NCBI RefSeq assembly: GCF_003160695.1
Contig: NZ_QGDD01000006.1
Span: forward strand, 243,800 to 307,799
Reading direction: 5' to 3'
Source of the DNA: Nocardioides silvaticus
GTDB lineage: Bacteria > Actinomycetota > Actinomycetes > Propionibacteriales > Nocardioidaceae
DNA: 64,000 nt
This document shows positions 1 through 6,960 of the stretch, piece by piece. Each line of letters starts with the position of its first letter. Positions within the stretch are counted from its first letter, which is position 1. Both the position numbers and the translations under genes were made by a program. The notes beneath the pieces were generated by a model. That model saw only the letters and a list, made by a program, of their open reading frames with translations, had not been told where the DNA came from and did not search any database.

Positions 1-246
1 GGCTGGTACCGATACGTGACCGGAGGCGTGACCCTCGACAGCGAGGCCTTCGAGGACCTCGACCCGATCTTCGGCGAGAGCGACGAGGGCCGGGCGATCC
101 TGCTGCACGAGCTCGGGCACCTCGTCGGGCTCGACCACGTCAGCTCCTCCGACGAGCTGATGTTCTCCGACAACATCGGCAGGAGCGACTTCGGCACCGG
201 CGACCTCAACGGACTGGTCGCCCTCGGCAAGGGCAGGTGCGCCTGA
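1..246 (+). CDS. Zinc metalloprotease, C-terminal fragment (matrixin/M10-like)
   Basis: The reading frame is open from the first base, so this is the 3' end of a gene that starts outside the window. The visible 81 codons carry the extended zinc site HELGHLVGLDH (HExxHxxGxxH), typical of metzincin or matrixin proteases: three histidines bind zinc and the glutamate is the catalytic base. A methionine follows in ELMFSDN and may be the Met-turn. Such proteins are usually secreted, but the N-terminus is not visible. It ends 35 bases before the likely start of the next gene. The fold class is confident; substrate is unknown. Confidence 0.8.
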   Translation, partial: GWYRYVTGGVTLDSEAFEDLDPIFGESDEGRAILLHELGHLVGLDHVSSSDELMFSDNIGRSDFGTGDLNGLVALGKGRCA

Positions 247-281
247 CCCATCCGGAGCCCGGTTCGCGCCACAATCGCCTC

Positions 282-1172
282 ATGGAGCTCGGGCCCACCA
301 CTCCGCAGCCGACGGCGTTCTACGACGGCGGCCTGCCGCCGGGAGGACCGCGCCGGGACCTGCCGGCCAAGATCATGCTGGAACGGATCGAGGAGGCGGT
401 CGACGGGCGGCCGCGGGAGTCGTTCCGGATGCTGCGGCGGATCGCGTACGACGACGAGCGGTACGGCGAGATCCTGGTGCCGGCGGACCCGGCTGCGTTC
501 GCGACCGACTTCGCGTCGGTGCCGACACTCCTGACCTGGCTGGTGCCGCGGACCGGCGCCCACCTCCCTGCGGCGCTCGTCCACGACGGCCTCGTGGGCA
601 ACCAGGACTACCTCGCCTCCCAGGAGATCGAACGCGTCGAGGCCGACCTCGTCTTCCGGCGGGCGATGCGGGACAGCGGGATCCCGCTGATCCGGCGGTG
701 GCTGGTGTGGTCCGCGGTCTCGCTCGGCACCATCTGGTCCGGCTCGGCGAGCTGGTCGGGTGCGCAACGGCTGCGCTACCGCGTCGCGGCGTTCGGGAGC
801 CTGCTGGTCGTCGCCGCGCTCGGCGTGATCGCGACGCTCGACCTGGTCGACGTCGTCGCCTGGCTGCCGTGGATGGGTGCCGACCGCGGCTTCCTGCTCG
901 AGCTCGTCGGCGGACTGGCCGGAGCGGTCGTGGTCCCGCTGGTCCTCGGTCTCACGTGGGGGCGGTTCGCGATCGCCGGCGCGATCACCGGCATCGCCCT
1001 GGCCGTGCTGCTGCACGTCACCGCGCTGCTGCTCGCGGTCACCGGCGCCTACCAGCTCGCCGAGCGGGTGGCGCGTCGTACGCCGCTCTTCGGCCTGGTC
1101 GCGACCGGCGTCGTCCTGGCCGCCAGCGTGGTGCTGACACTGCTCCTCGTCGGCACCGCCGACATGGGCTGA
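282..1172 (+). CDS. DUF1353 domain membrane protein
   Basis: The N-terminal part (about residues 15-160) resembles DUF1353: it contains DFASVP and an H-D pair (LVHDGL) typical of that family, which is often phage- or secretion-associated and of unknown function. It is followed by several hydrophobic segments (about residues 160-295), so the DUF1353 part is tethered to the membrane. The ATG at 282 is preferred. The longer frame from 237 would overlap the upstream gene and adds a basic, unconserved-looking leader. The 3' end meets the minus-strand diguanylate cyclase with only three bases between stop codons. Function not known. Confidence 0.72.
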   Translation: MELGPTTPQPTAFYDGGLPPGGPRRDLPAKIMLERIEEAVDGRPRESFRMLRRIAYDDERYGEILVPADPAAFATDFASVPTLLTWLVPRTGAHLPAALVHDGLVGNQDYLASQEIERVEADLVFRRAMRDSGIPLIRRWLVWSAVSLGTIWSGSASWSGAQRLRYRVAAFGSLLVVAALGVIATLDLVDVVAWLPWMGADRGFLLELVGGLAGAVVVPLVLGLTWGRFAIAGAITGIALAVLLHVTALLLAVTGAYQLAERVARRTPLFGLVATGVVLAASVVLTLLLVGTADMG

Positions 1173-1179
1173 GGCTCAG
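1169..1179. terminator. 11-bp palindrome spanning two convergent stop codons
   Basis: CTGAGGCTCAG reads the same on both strands and contains the TGA of the plus-strand DUF1353 gene and the TGA of the minus-strand GGDEF gene. The same 11 bases occur at 3741-3751 in the same role. The stem is very short, so a terminator role is only a suggestion. Confidence 0.3.
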
Positions 1180-2165
1180 GAGTAGAGCATCCGCTTCCGC
1201 TTGGCGGCGTACATCTCCACGTCCGCGGCGAGCAGCGCGTCGGGCAGTTCGCCCGGGGACCTCAACGGAGCCGTTCCGACGCTGGCCAGCGTGCCCAGCG
1301 CGGTGACGAGCCGTTCCTCCAGGAGGTCCGGGTCGAGGTGGGACGCGAACACGGCGAACTCGTCGCCACCGAGCCGGCCCACGACGTCGTCGGCTCGCAC
1401 CGCTCCGCGGATGGAGTGGGCGACCGCGGCGATGAGCCGGTCGCCCGCGGAGTGTCCGTGGGTGTCGTTGATCGCCTTCAGCCCGTCGACGTCGACGAAG
1501 GCCACGGCGCCGCCTGCACCGCTCGGGTCAGCCACCACGCGGTCCACCTCCTCGGTGAAGCCCCGGCGGTTGAGCAGCCCGGTCAGCGGGTCGGTCAGCG
1601 AGAGCCGGTGCGCCTCCTGCGCGAGCGCGACCTCCTGCTCTAGCTCGCGGTGGATGGAGACCTTCTCCAGCGCCAGCGACGTCGCGTCGGCGAGGGCGCG
1701 CAGCAGGGCGACCTCCTGCTCGGTCGCGTCGTGCGGGTCGGCCCAGTAGGCGCCGATCGCGCCGATGGGTGACATCGTCCGCACCGGCGTCATCACCAGG
1801 CTCTTCACGAAGGTCGGTCGGTAGGCCTCGTGCGGGATCCGTGGATCCTCGTAGATGTCGGCGATCACCGCGTGCTGGCGGTTGAGCATCGCCCAGCCGC
1901 TGATGCACGACTCCATCGGGAAGCGCATGCCCTTCCACAGCGGCGCGATCGCGTCCTCGTCGGCGTAGTAGCAGAGGTCCCCGTCGCGCAGCACGAAGGT
2001 GGCTCCGTCGCAGCCGGCGAGGTCGCGTGCCGCCGACCGCACCACCTGCTGCACCTCGCTCAGGCGGGTGGCCATCGACAGCTCCTGCACGGCGCGCAGC
2101 AACCGCTCGATGCCGTACGCCTCGGCAGTTCCGTCAGCAGGGCTGGTGCCACGACCCCCAGTCAT
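1176..2165 (-). CDS. GAF-GGDEF diguanylate cyclase
   Basis: A predicted soluble 329-residue protein that should make cyclic di-GMP from two GTP. Residues about 20-170 look like a GAF sensor domain (NRQHAVIADIYEDPRIP region). Residues about 190-325 form a GGDEF domain with the intact active-site motif RLGGDEFAVF near residues 264-273 and the upstream FVDVDGLKAINDTHGH segment that binds metal and nucleotide. An RxxD inhibitory site was not clear. No transmembrane segment is seen, so the input is probably cytoplasmic (small ligand or redox). Divergent from the aldehyde dehydrogenase, with 76 bases between starts. Confidence 0.9.
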   Translation of the reverse strand: MTGGRGTSPADGTAEAYGIERLLRAVQELSMATRLSEVQQVVRSAARDLAGCDGATFVLRDGDLCYYADEDAIAPLWKGMRFPMESCISGWAMLNRQHAVIADIYEDPRIPHEAYRPTFVKSLVMTPVRTMSPIGAIGAYWADPHDATEQEVALLRALADATSLALEKVSIHRELEQEVALAQEAHRLSLTDPLTGLLNRRGFTEEVDRVVADPSGAGGAVAFVDVDGLKAINDTHGHSAGDRLIAAVAHSIRGAVRADDVVGRLGGDEFAVFASHLDPDLLEERLVTALGTLASVGTAPLRSPGELPDALLAADVEMYAAKRKRMLYS

Positions 2166-2241
2166 GGGTCGAAGCGTAGTGTGTCGCGGGCTCCGACCAC
2201 GGTCGGATGCTCGAGATCAGGGTGACGGGTACGTTCGATGC

Positions 2242-3744
2242 ATGACCGCTGCAGCACCCACGACCGCCACCTTCGACTCGCTCGACCCTGCCACCGGCGA
2301 GGTCGTGGGGACCCACCCGGTCCACGACGCCGCCCACGTCGCCGGGGTCGTCGACCGCGCGCGGATCGAGGCGAGCTGGTGGGAGGGCATCGGCTTCGAC
2401 GGGCGCAAGGAGCGGCTGATCGCCTGGCAGAAGCACCTCGTCCAGCACATGGACGAGCTGGTCGCGCTGATGCACCGCGAGAACGGCAAGCCGTACGGCG
2501 ACGCGGCGCTCGAGGTCACCCTCGCGATCGACCACCTGCACTGGGCGGCCGGCCATGCGGAGAAGGTGCTCCGTCGGCGACGCGTCTCCTCGGGCCTGCT
2601 CATGGCCAACCAGTCGGCCAGCGTCGCCTACCGTCCGTTCGGCGTCGTCGGCGTGATCGGGCCGTGGAACTACCCTGTCTTCACCCCGATGGGCTCGATC
2701 GCCTACGCGCTGGCCGCGGGCAACGCGGTGGTCTTCAAGCCGAGCGAGTACACCCCCGGCATCGGCGAGTGGCTGGCTCGCTCGTTCCTCGAGGCGGTCG
2801 GCCGCCCGGTCCTCCAGGTCGTCACCGGCTTCGGCGAGACCGGCGGCGCGCTGTGCGCCTCCGGGGTCGGCAAGATCGCGTTCACCGGCTCCCCGGGCAC
2901 CGCCCGGCGCGTGATGGCCGCCTGCGCGGAGACGCTGACGCCCGTGCTGATGGAGGCCGGCGGCAAGGACGCGATGATCGTCGACGAGGACGCCGACCTG
3001 ACCGCGGCCGCCGACGCCACGATCTGGGGCGCGGCCGCCAACGCCGGCCAGACCTGCGCGGGCGTCGAGCGGGTCTACGTGCACGAGCGCGTCTACGACC
3101 GGTTCCTCGACGAGCTCACCGAGCAGGCCAAGGGCCTCGCCGCCGAACCGGGCGGCCAGCTCGGGCCGATCACCATGCCCTCCCAGATCGACATCATCCG
3201 CCGCCACATCGACCACGCCATCGCCTGCGGTGGCCGAGCCGTCGTCGGCGGCCCCGATGCGGTCGGCGACCGCTTCGTGCAGCCGACCGTGCTGGTCGAC
3301 GTGCCCGACAGCTGTCCCGCGGTCACCGAGGAGACCTTCGGCCCGACGGTCACCGTGACGAAGGTGCGCGACATGCAGGAGGCGGTCGCGAAGGCCAACG
3401 GCACGACGTACGGCCTCGGCTCGACGGTCTTCGGCAAGGCGCGTGCTGTTGAGACGGCCCAGCAGCTGCGAGCGGGGATGACGGCGATCAACGGCGTGCT
3501 GTCGTTCGCCGGCGTGCCCTCGCTGCCCTTCGGAGGCATCGGCGAGTCCGGCTTCGGGCGGATCCATGGGCCCGACGGGCTCAAGGAGTTCACCTACACC
3601 CACGCGATCGCCCGGCAGCGGTTCAAGCCGGCGCTGGCGCTGACCACGTTCCGTCGTACGGCGAAGGACGAGGAGCGCGCCGGCAAGCTGGTCGCCGCCC
3701 TCTACGGCAGGGAGGGCCGGGAGGGCCGGCGCAAGGGGCGCTGA
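2242..3744 (+). CDS. NAD(P)-dependent aldehyde dehydrogenase family protein
   Basis: A 500-residue ALDH-superfamily enzyme that oxidises an aldehyde to its acid. Visible landmarks are the Rossmann-fold segment GPWNYP, FKPSEYTP, the glycine motif FTGSPGTA, the general-base glutamate in MEAGGKD, the catalytic cysteine in GQTCAG and the C-terminal PFGGIGESGFGR. The ATG at 2242 gives the usual family N-terminus (FDSLDPATGEVV); the longer frame from 1999 is antisense to the GGDEF gene. The tail after residue 470 is basic and arginine-rich, beyond the normal ALDH end. Substrate cannot be assigned; succinate-semialdehyde- or coniferyl-aldehyde-type are possible. Confidence 0.9.
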   Translation: MTAAAPTTATFDSLDPATGEVVGTHPVHDAAHVAGVVDRARIEASWWEGIGFDGRKERLIAWQKHLVQHMDELVALMHRENGKPYGDAALEVTLAIDHLHWAAGHAEKVLRRRRVSSGLLMANQSASVAYRPFGVVGVIGPWNYPVFTPMGSIAYALAAGNAVVFKPSEYTPGIGEWLARSFLEAVGRPVLQVVTGFGETGGALCASGVGKIAFTGSPGTARRVMAACAETLTPVLMEAGGKDAMIVDEDADLTAAADATIWGAAANAGQTCAGVERVYVHERVYDRFLDELTEQAKGLAAEPGGQLGPITMPSQIDIIRRHIDHAIACGGRAVVGGPDAVGDRFVQPTVLVDVPDSCPAVTEETFGPTVTVTKVRDMQEAVAKANGTTYGLGSTVFGKARAVETAQQLRAGMTAINGVLSFAGVPSLPFGGIGESGFGRIHGPDGLKEFTYTHAIARQRFKPALALTTFRRTAKDEERAGKLVAALYGREGREGRRKGR

Positions 3745-3751
3745 GGCTCAG
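3741..3751. terminator. 11-bp palindrome spanning two convergent stop codons (second copy)
   Basis: Same CTGAGGCTCAG sequence as at 1169-1179, again containing both stop codons of a convergent gene pair (aldehyde dehydrogenase and the membrane protein). Confidence 0.3.
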
Positions 3752-4470
3752 TACTCCTTCCGCGCCTCGTTGAGGATCGAGATCTTCTGCCAGATCTCGC
3801 GCGACATCCCGACGGTGAGCGTCTCGATCGTGCTCACGGTGTCGAGGACCACGGAGTCCTGTGACTCCTCGGCACACAGGGCTGCCGCCTTGGCGACGAG
3901 GCTCAGCAGCTCCGAGCAGTAGTCGAGGTAGTGCTCGAGCTGGTCCGGCGTCAGCTCCAGCGGGTCCGCGCTCGCGCCGGTGCGGCGGAACGTGCTCCGC
4001 AGCCGCTCGGGATCCTTCGTCAGGTGGTGCATGTCGACGATGTGGGCCAGTGACCGGGTGCGGAACAGCAGCTCCAGCGCTGCCTGCCGCTGCAGCCGCT
4101 CGGGCACCGACCACAGGAACCACACCGCGATCGCCGCGAACACGAGGTCGTTGATGCCGGACTCGATGAGCGGCAGCCACTCGGCGGTCTCGTCCGGCGC
4201 GTCCATCGCCGAGTCCTTGATCGCCAGCACGATGAGCACGACGGTGGCGGCCACGATCGCTGCCATCAGGACCCGCGACCAGAACCGCACCATCCGGAGC
4301 CGCCCGTGCGCGGTCACCGGGCTCGCCTCGACCTCCTCGATGAGCTCGACGAGCTCGCTCGCGACGCGGTAGAGCCCGCGGTCGGGGAACCGGGCGCCGA
4401 TCCGTTCCTGCAGCCGCCTGGCCGTCGCGAGGATCGGCTCCGCGCGCAGCTTCTCGAGCGAGGTGCCCAC
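3748..4470 (-). CDS. Two-TM membrane protein of unknown function
   Basis: About 240 residues from a GTG at 4470 (MGTSLEKLRAEPI); the much longer frame to 4878 runs antisense through udgX and looks random upstream of this point. There are two hydrophobic helices (MAAIVAATVVLIVLAI and INDLVFAAIAVWFLWSV) separated by a short acidic loop, with a long, mostly helical charged C-terminal half that is probably cytoplasmic (coiled-coil-like FRRTGASADPLELTPDQLEHYL region). I do not recognise a family. It is convergent with the aldehyde dehydrogenase (three-base gap) and divergent from udgX. Confidence 0.7.
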   Translation of the reverse strand: MGTSLEKLRAEPILATARRLQERIGARFPDRGLYRVASELVELIEEVEASPVTAHGRLRMVRFWSRVLMAAIVAATVVLIVLAIKDSAMDAPDETAEWLPLIESGINDLVFAAIAVWFLWSVPERLQRQAALELLFRTRSLAHIVDMHHLTKDPERLRSTFRRTGASADPLELTPDQLEHYLDYCSELLSLVAKAAALCAEESQDSVVLDTVSTIETLTVGMSREIWQKISILNEARKEY

Positions 4471-4528
4471 GGCGGCAGCGTAGAGGGACGGCACCGGTGG
4501 ACGCGGGACGTTCGGGTACCGCGTCGGC

Positions 4529-5173
4529 ATGCCTGCTCGGACGTACGACGGTGCCGGCCCCTGGGTCCCGGACGACCCGACGCTCCCGGCCCTGCGCGAG
4601 GCAGTGCAGGCCTGCGAGGGCTGCGACCTCTTCCGCGAGGCCACCCAGGGCGTGATGGGCGAAGGCAGCACCCGCGCGCCGCTGGTGCTGCTCGGTGAGC
4701 AGCCGGGGGACCAGGAGGACCGCGCCGGTGAGCCCTTCGTCGGCCCGGCCGGCAAGCTGCTCGACCGCGCGCTCGCCGACGCCGGCATCGACCCCGACCG
4801 GGTCTTCCGCACCAACGTCGTCAAGCACTTCCGCTGGTCCGGCACCCGCGGCAAGCAGCGCATCCACAAGTCGCCCACCCGCGGTCACGTCGAGGCCTGC
4901 CGGCCCTGGTTGGAGGCCGAGCTCGCGCTGGTCCGCCCGGACGGGGTCGTCGTGCTCGGCGGCACCGCGGGCAAGGCGGTCTTCGGGTCGTCGTTCCGGG
5001 TGGGGGAGGCGCGAGGTCGCACGACGGACTGGCCGGACTCGTTCCCCCTGGCCAGACCGCCGAGGTGGGTGCTGCCGACGACCCACCCCTCGGCTGTCCT
5101 GCGCACCGACGACCGCGACGCGGCCTACGACGAGCTGGTCGCCGACCTGGCCGTGGCGGCGGAGCTGCTCTGA
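4529..5173 (+). CDS. udgX: UdgX-type uracil-DNA binding protein / glycosylase
   Basis: A 214-residue member of the uracil-DNA glycosylase superfamily. Motif A is GEQPGDQED, motif B is HPSAVLR, and between them is the loop KQRIHKSP, matching the KRRIH loop that defines UdgX. In the mycobacterial protein the histidine of this loop becomes covalently joined to DNA after uracil removal; here it is about H113. Cysteines in CEGC (29, 32) and EACRPW fit the iron-sulphur ligands of the family. Expected role: repair or sensing of uracil in DNA. The start is the ATG at 4529, 58 bases from the divergent membrane protein; rlmC follows after 23 bases and may be co-transcribed. Confidence 0.9.
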   Translation: MPARTYDGAGPWVPDDPTLPALREAVQACEGCDLFREATQGVMGEGSTRAPLVLLGEQPGDQEDRAGEPFVGPAGKLLDRALADAGIDPDRVFRTNVVKHFRWSGTRGKQRIHKSPTRGHVEACRPWLEAELALVRPDGVVVLGGTAGKAVFGSSFRVGEARGRTTDWPDSFPLARPPRWVLPTTHPSAVLRTDDRDAAYDELVADLAVAAELL

Positions 5174-5196
5174 CGGAGCCCGCCTACGATGACGGC

Positions 5197-6369
5197 ATGT
5201 CCGGACCGGTCGGCGTGGTGCTGGAGTGCGCGCACTACGACCGGTTCGAGTGCCGGTCCTGCACGTGGCTCGAGCGGCCGTACGACGCGCAGCTCGCCGC
5301 CAAGGACGACACCACCCGGTCCCTGATCGGTGCCGCCCTCGGCGACCGGCGGGCGCCGAGCTGGCTCCCACCGGTCGCCAGCGCTCCGGCGGGATTCCGC
5401 ACCAAGGCGAAGATGGTCGTCGGCGGCACCGCTGCCGCGCCGAGCCTCGGGCTCTGGGACCCGGAACGGGGAGCAGTGGACCTGCGCGACTGCGCGCTCC
5501 ACTCGGCCGGCATCGTCGCCGCGCTCCCGGTCCTCGCTGCGTTCGTGACCCGCGCCGCGCTGGCGCCGTACGACGTGCCGACGCGGAGCGGCGAGCTCAA
5601 GCACGTGCTCGTCACCGAGTCGCCCGACGGCCAGCTGATGGTGCGGTGGGTGCTGCGGTCGACGGAGGCCGCCACCCGGATCCGCAAGCACCTGCCGTGG
5701 TTGCTCGACGCGCTCCCGTCGCTGCGGGTCGTGACCCTCAACATCCAGCCGGTGCACGCCGCGCTGCTCGAGGGCGCGCGCGAGCTGGTGCTGACCGAGC
5801 AGGCCTCGCTGCCGATGCGGGTCAACGACCTGACGCTGCACCTCGGCCCCCGCAGCTTCTTCCAGACCAACACCGCCGTCGCGGCCGCGCTCTACCGCAC
5901 CGCGCAGGACTGGGTCGCCGAGATCGCGCCGGCCACCGTGCACGACCTCTACTGCGGCGTCGGCGGCTTCGCCCTCCACCTCGCCGCCCCTGGTCGCCGC
6001 GTCACCGGCATCGAGATCAGCCCCGACGCCGTCGCCGCGGCCGAGCGCGGCCGGGAAGACGCCGGGCTCTCCCCGGACGCGGTGCGGTTCGTCGCAGCCG
6101 ACGCGACGTCGTACCTCCTCGACGAGCCGGCCGACCTCGTCGTCGTCAACCCGCCCCGGCGCGGGCTGGGCACCGAGCTGGCCGGACGTCTGGAGGAGTC
6201 GGGCGGTCGGTGGATCCTGTACTCCAGCTGCAACCCGCAGACCCTCGCCCGCGACCTCGAGGTGATGCGCTCCTACGCCCCGCTCCGCGCCCAGGTGCTC
6301 GACATGTTCCCCCAGACGGCCCACCTCGAGGTGCTGGTCCTGCTCCAGCGACTCCCGGTGTTCGATTAG
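5197..6369 (+). CDS. rlmC: RlmC-type 23S rRNA (uracil-C5)-methyltransferase
   Basis: A 390-residue protein closely resembling E. coli RlmC (RumB), which methylates U747 of 23S rRNA using SAM. Near the N-terminus the spacing C11-x7-C19-x2-C22, plus a later DLRDCALH cysteine, gives the four [4Fe-4S] ligands. The SAM site is DLYCGVGGFALHLA, the substrate-binding segment is NPPRRGLG, the catalytic cysteine lies in YSSCNPQTLARDL, and the general-base glutamate in HLEVLVLL. No TRAM domain is present, as in RlmC but unlike RlmD. The ATG at 5197 places the Cys cluster at the right distance. The exact uridine is inferred by homology. Confidence 0.88.
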   Translation: MSGPVGVVLECAHYDRFECRSCTWLERPYDAQLAAKDDTTRSLIGAALGDRRAPSWLPPVASAPAGFRTKAKMVVGGTAAAPSLGLWDPERGAVDLRDCALHSAGIVAALPVLAAFVTRAALAPYDVPTRSGELKHVLVTESPDGQLMVRWVLRSTEAATRIRKHLPWLLDALPSLRVVTLNIQPVHAALLEGARELVLTEQASLPMRVNDLTLHLGPRSFFQTNTAVAAALYRTAQDWVAEIAPATVHDLYCGVGGFALHLAAPGRRVTGIEISPDAVAAAERGREDAGLSPDAVRFVAADATSYLLDEPADLVVVNPPRRGLGTELAGRLEESGGRWILYSSCNPQTLARDLEVMRSYAPLRAQVLDMFPQTAHLEVLVLLQRLPVFD

Positions 6370-6423
6370 CCCACGTCGGTCGTCGGGTAGCCCACGTCGG
6401 TCGTCGAGTAGCACCAGCCGTCC

Positions 6424-6473
6424 GGTCGTCGAGTAGCGCCGAGCGCTCTGCGCGAGGCGCGTATCGAGACGCC
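6424..6473 (+). repeat. 50-bp palindromic element, family A copy 1
   Basis: Begins GGTCGTCGAGTA and ends TATCGAGACGCC, two ends that are imperfect inverted copies of each other. Between them is a stem-loop with GCGCC and GGCGC arms. Identical to copies at 6680 and 6763. Confidence 0.9.
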
Positions 6474-6505
6474 GTTCGATGCCCGCGGCCTCGCGACCGT
6501 AGGTG

Positions 6506-6515
6506 GTAGCGCTAC
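6506..6515. promoter_or_regulatory. Orphan LacI-like operator palindrome
   Basis: The perfect palindrome GTAGCGCTAC resembles LacI/GalR-type operators with a central CG. No sugar gene or LacI regulator is nearby, so it may be a relic or a chance match. Confidence 0.25.
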
Positions 6516-6679
6516 AGACGAGTTACATGGCTGGACGCCGTCGTTGGTTGCGTGACCGTTCCCCCTAGCCCTGCGCCGGTGACGGGAGGCCGGAGGTACT
6601 CGCTGTGGTTGCGGCCGCGACAGGGAAGGCGGGTGGTCACGGTCGGCGCGCGGCCGTCGGTCGTCGAATAGCCCGCGTT

Positions 6680-6729
6680 GGTCGTCGAGTAGCGCCGAGC
6701 GCTCTGCGCGAGGCGCGTATCGAGACGCC
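6680..6729 (+). repeat. 50-bp palindromic element, family A copy 2
   Basis: Base-for-base identical to the copy at 6424-6473 by direct reading, same orientation, 206 bases downstream of it. Confidence 0.9.
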
Positions 6730-6762
6730 TTCGCCTTCGGTCGTCGAGTAGCTCTCGCCTTC

Positions 6763-6812
6763 GGTCGTCGAGTAGCGCCGAGCGCTCTGCGCGAGGCGCG
6801 TATCGAGACGCC
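6763..6812 (+). repeat. 50-bp palindromic element, family A copy 3
   Basis: Identical to copies 1 and 2 and in the same orientation. It is preceded by extra copies of the left arm (GGTCGTCGAGTAG at about 6738), as if the arm alone can also duplicate. Confidence 0.9.
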
Positions 6813-6960
6813 GCAAGCTGCCCGCGGCCGTCGGGCCGTGGGTCGTTGCAGAAGCGGTTCGAGCCACCTGTCGTCCACAACCCGACCGCACCGCGTCCCC
6901 TGTTCACAGGCGACTCCCGGCCGCTTCGAACTGTCGGCGGTCCCATGTTGAATAAGCCTC

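Larger units (their letters stand above)
6370..6960. other. Repeat-filled intergenic region
   Basis: Nearly 600 bases without a convincing gene. It holds three identical 50-bp palindromic elements (6424-6473, 6680-6729, 6763-6812) and several partial copies of their left arm (GGTCGTCGAGTAG and variants, near 6389-6407, 6659-6670 and 6738-6750). It also holds an isolated GTAGCGCTAC palindrome (6506-6515). Minus-strand open frames here are translations of the repeats and are not supported as genes. The promoter of the downstream HNH gene must lie in the last 100 bases. Confidence 0.8.

Noticed and set aside
6370..6960. Minus-strand frames at 6366-7313 and 6512-6946 as genes
   Set aside because: Their protein sequences are direct translations of the 50-bp repeats (RASRRALGATRRP repeated) and overlap the HNH gene.
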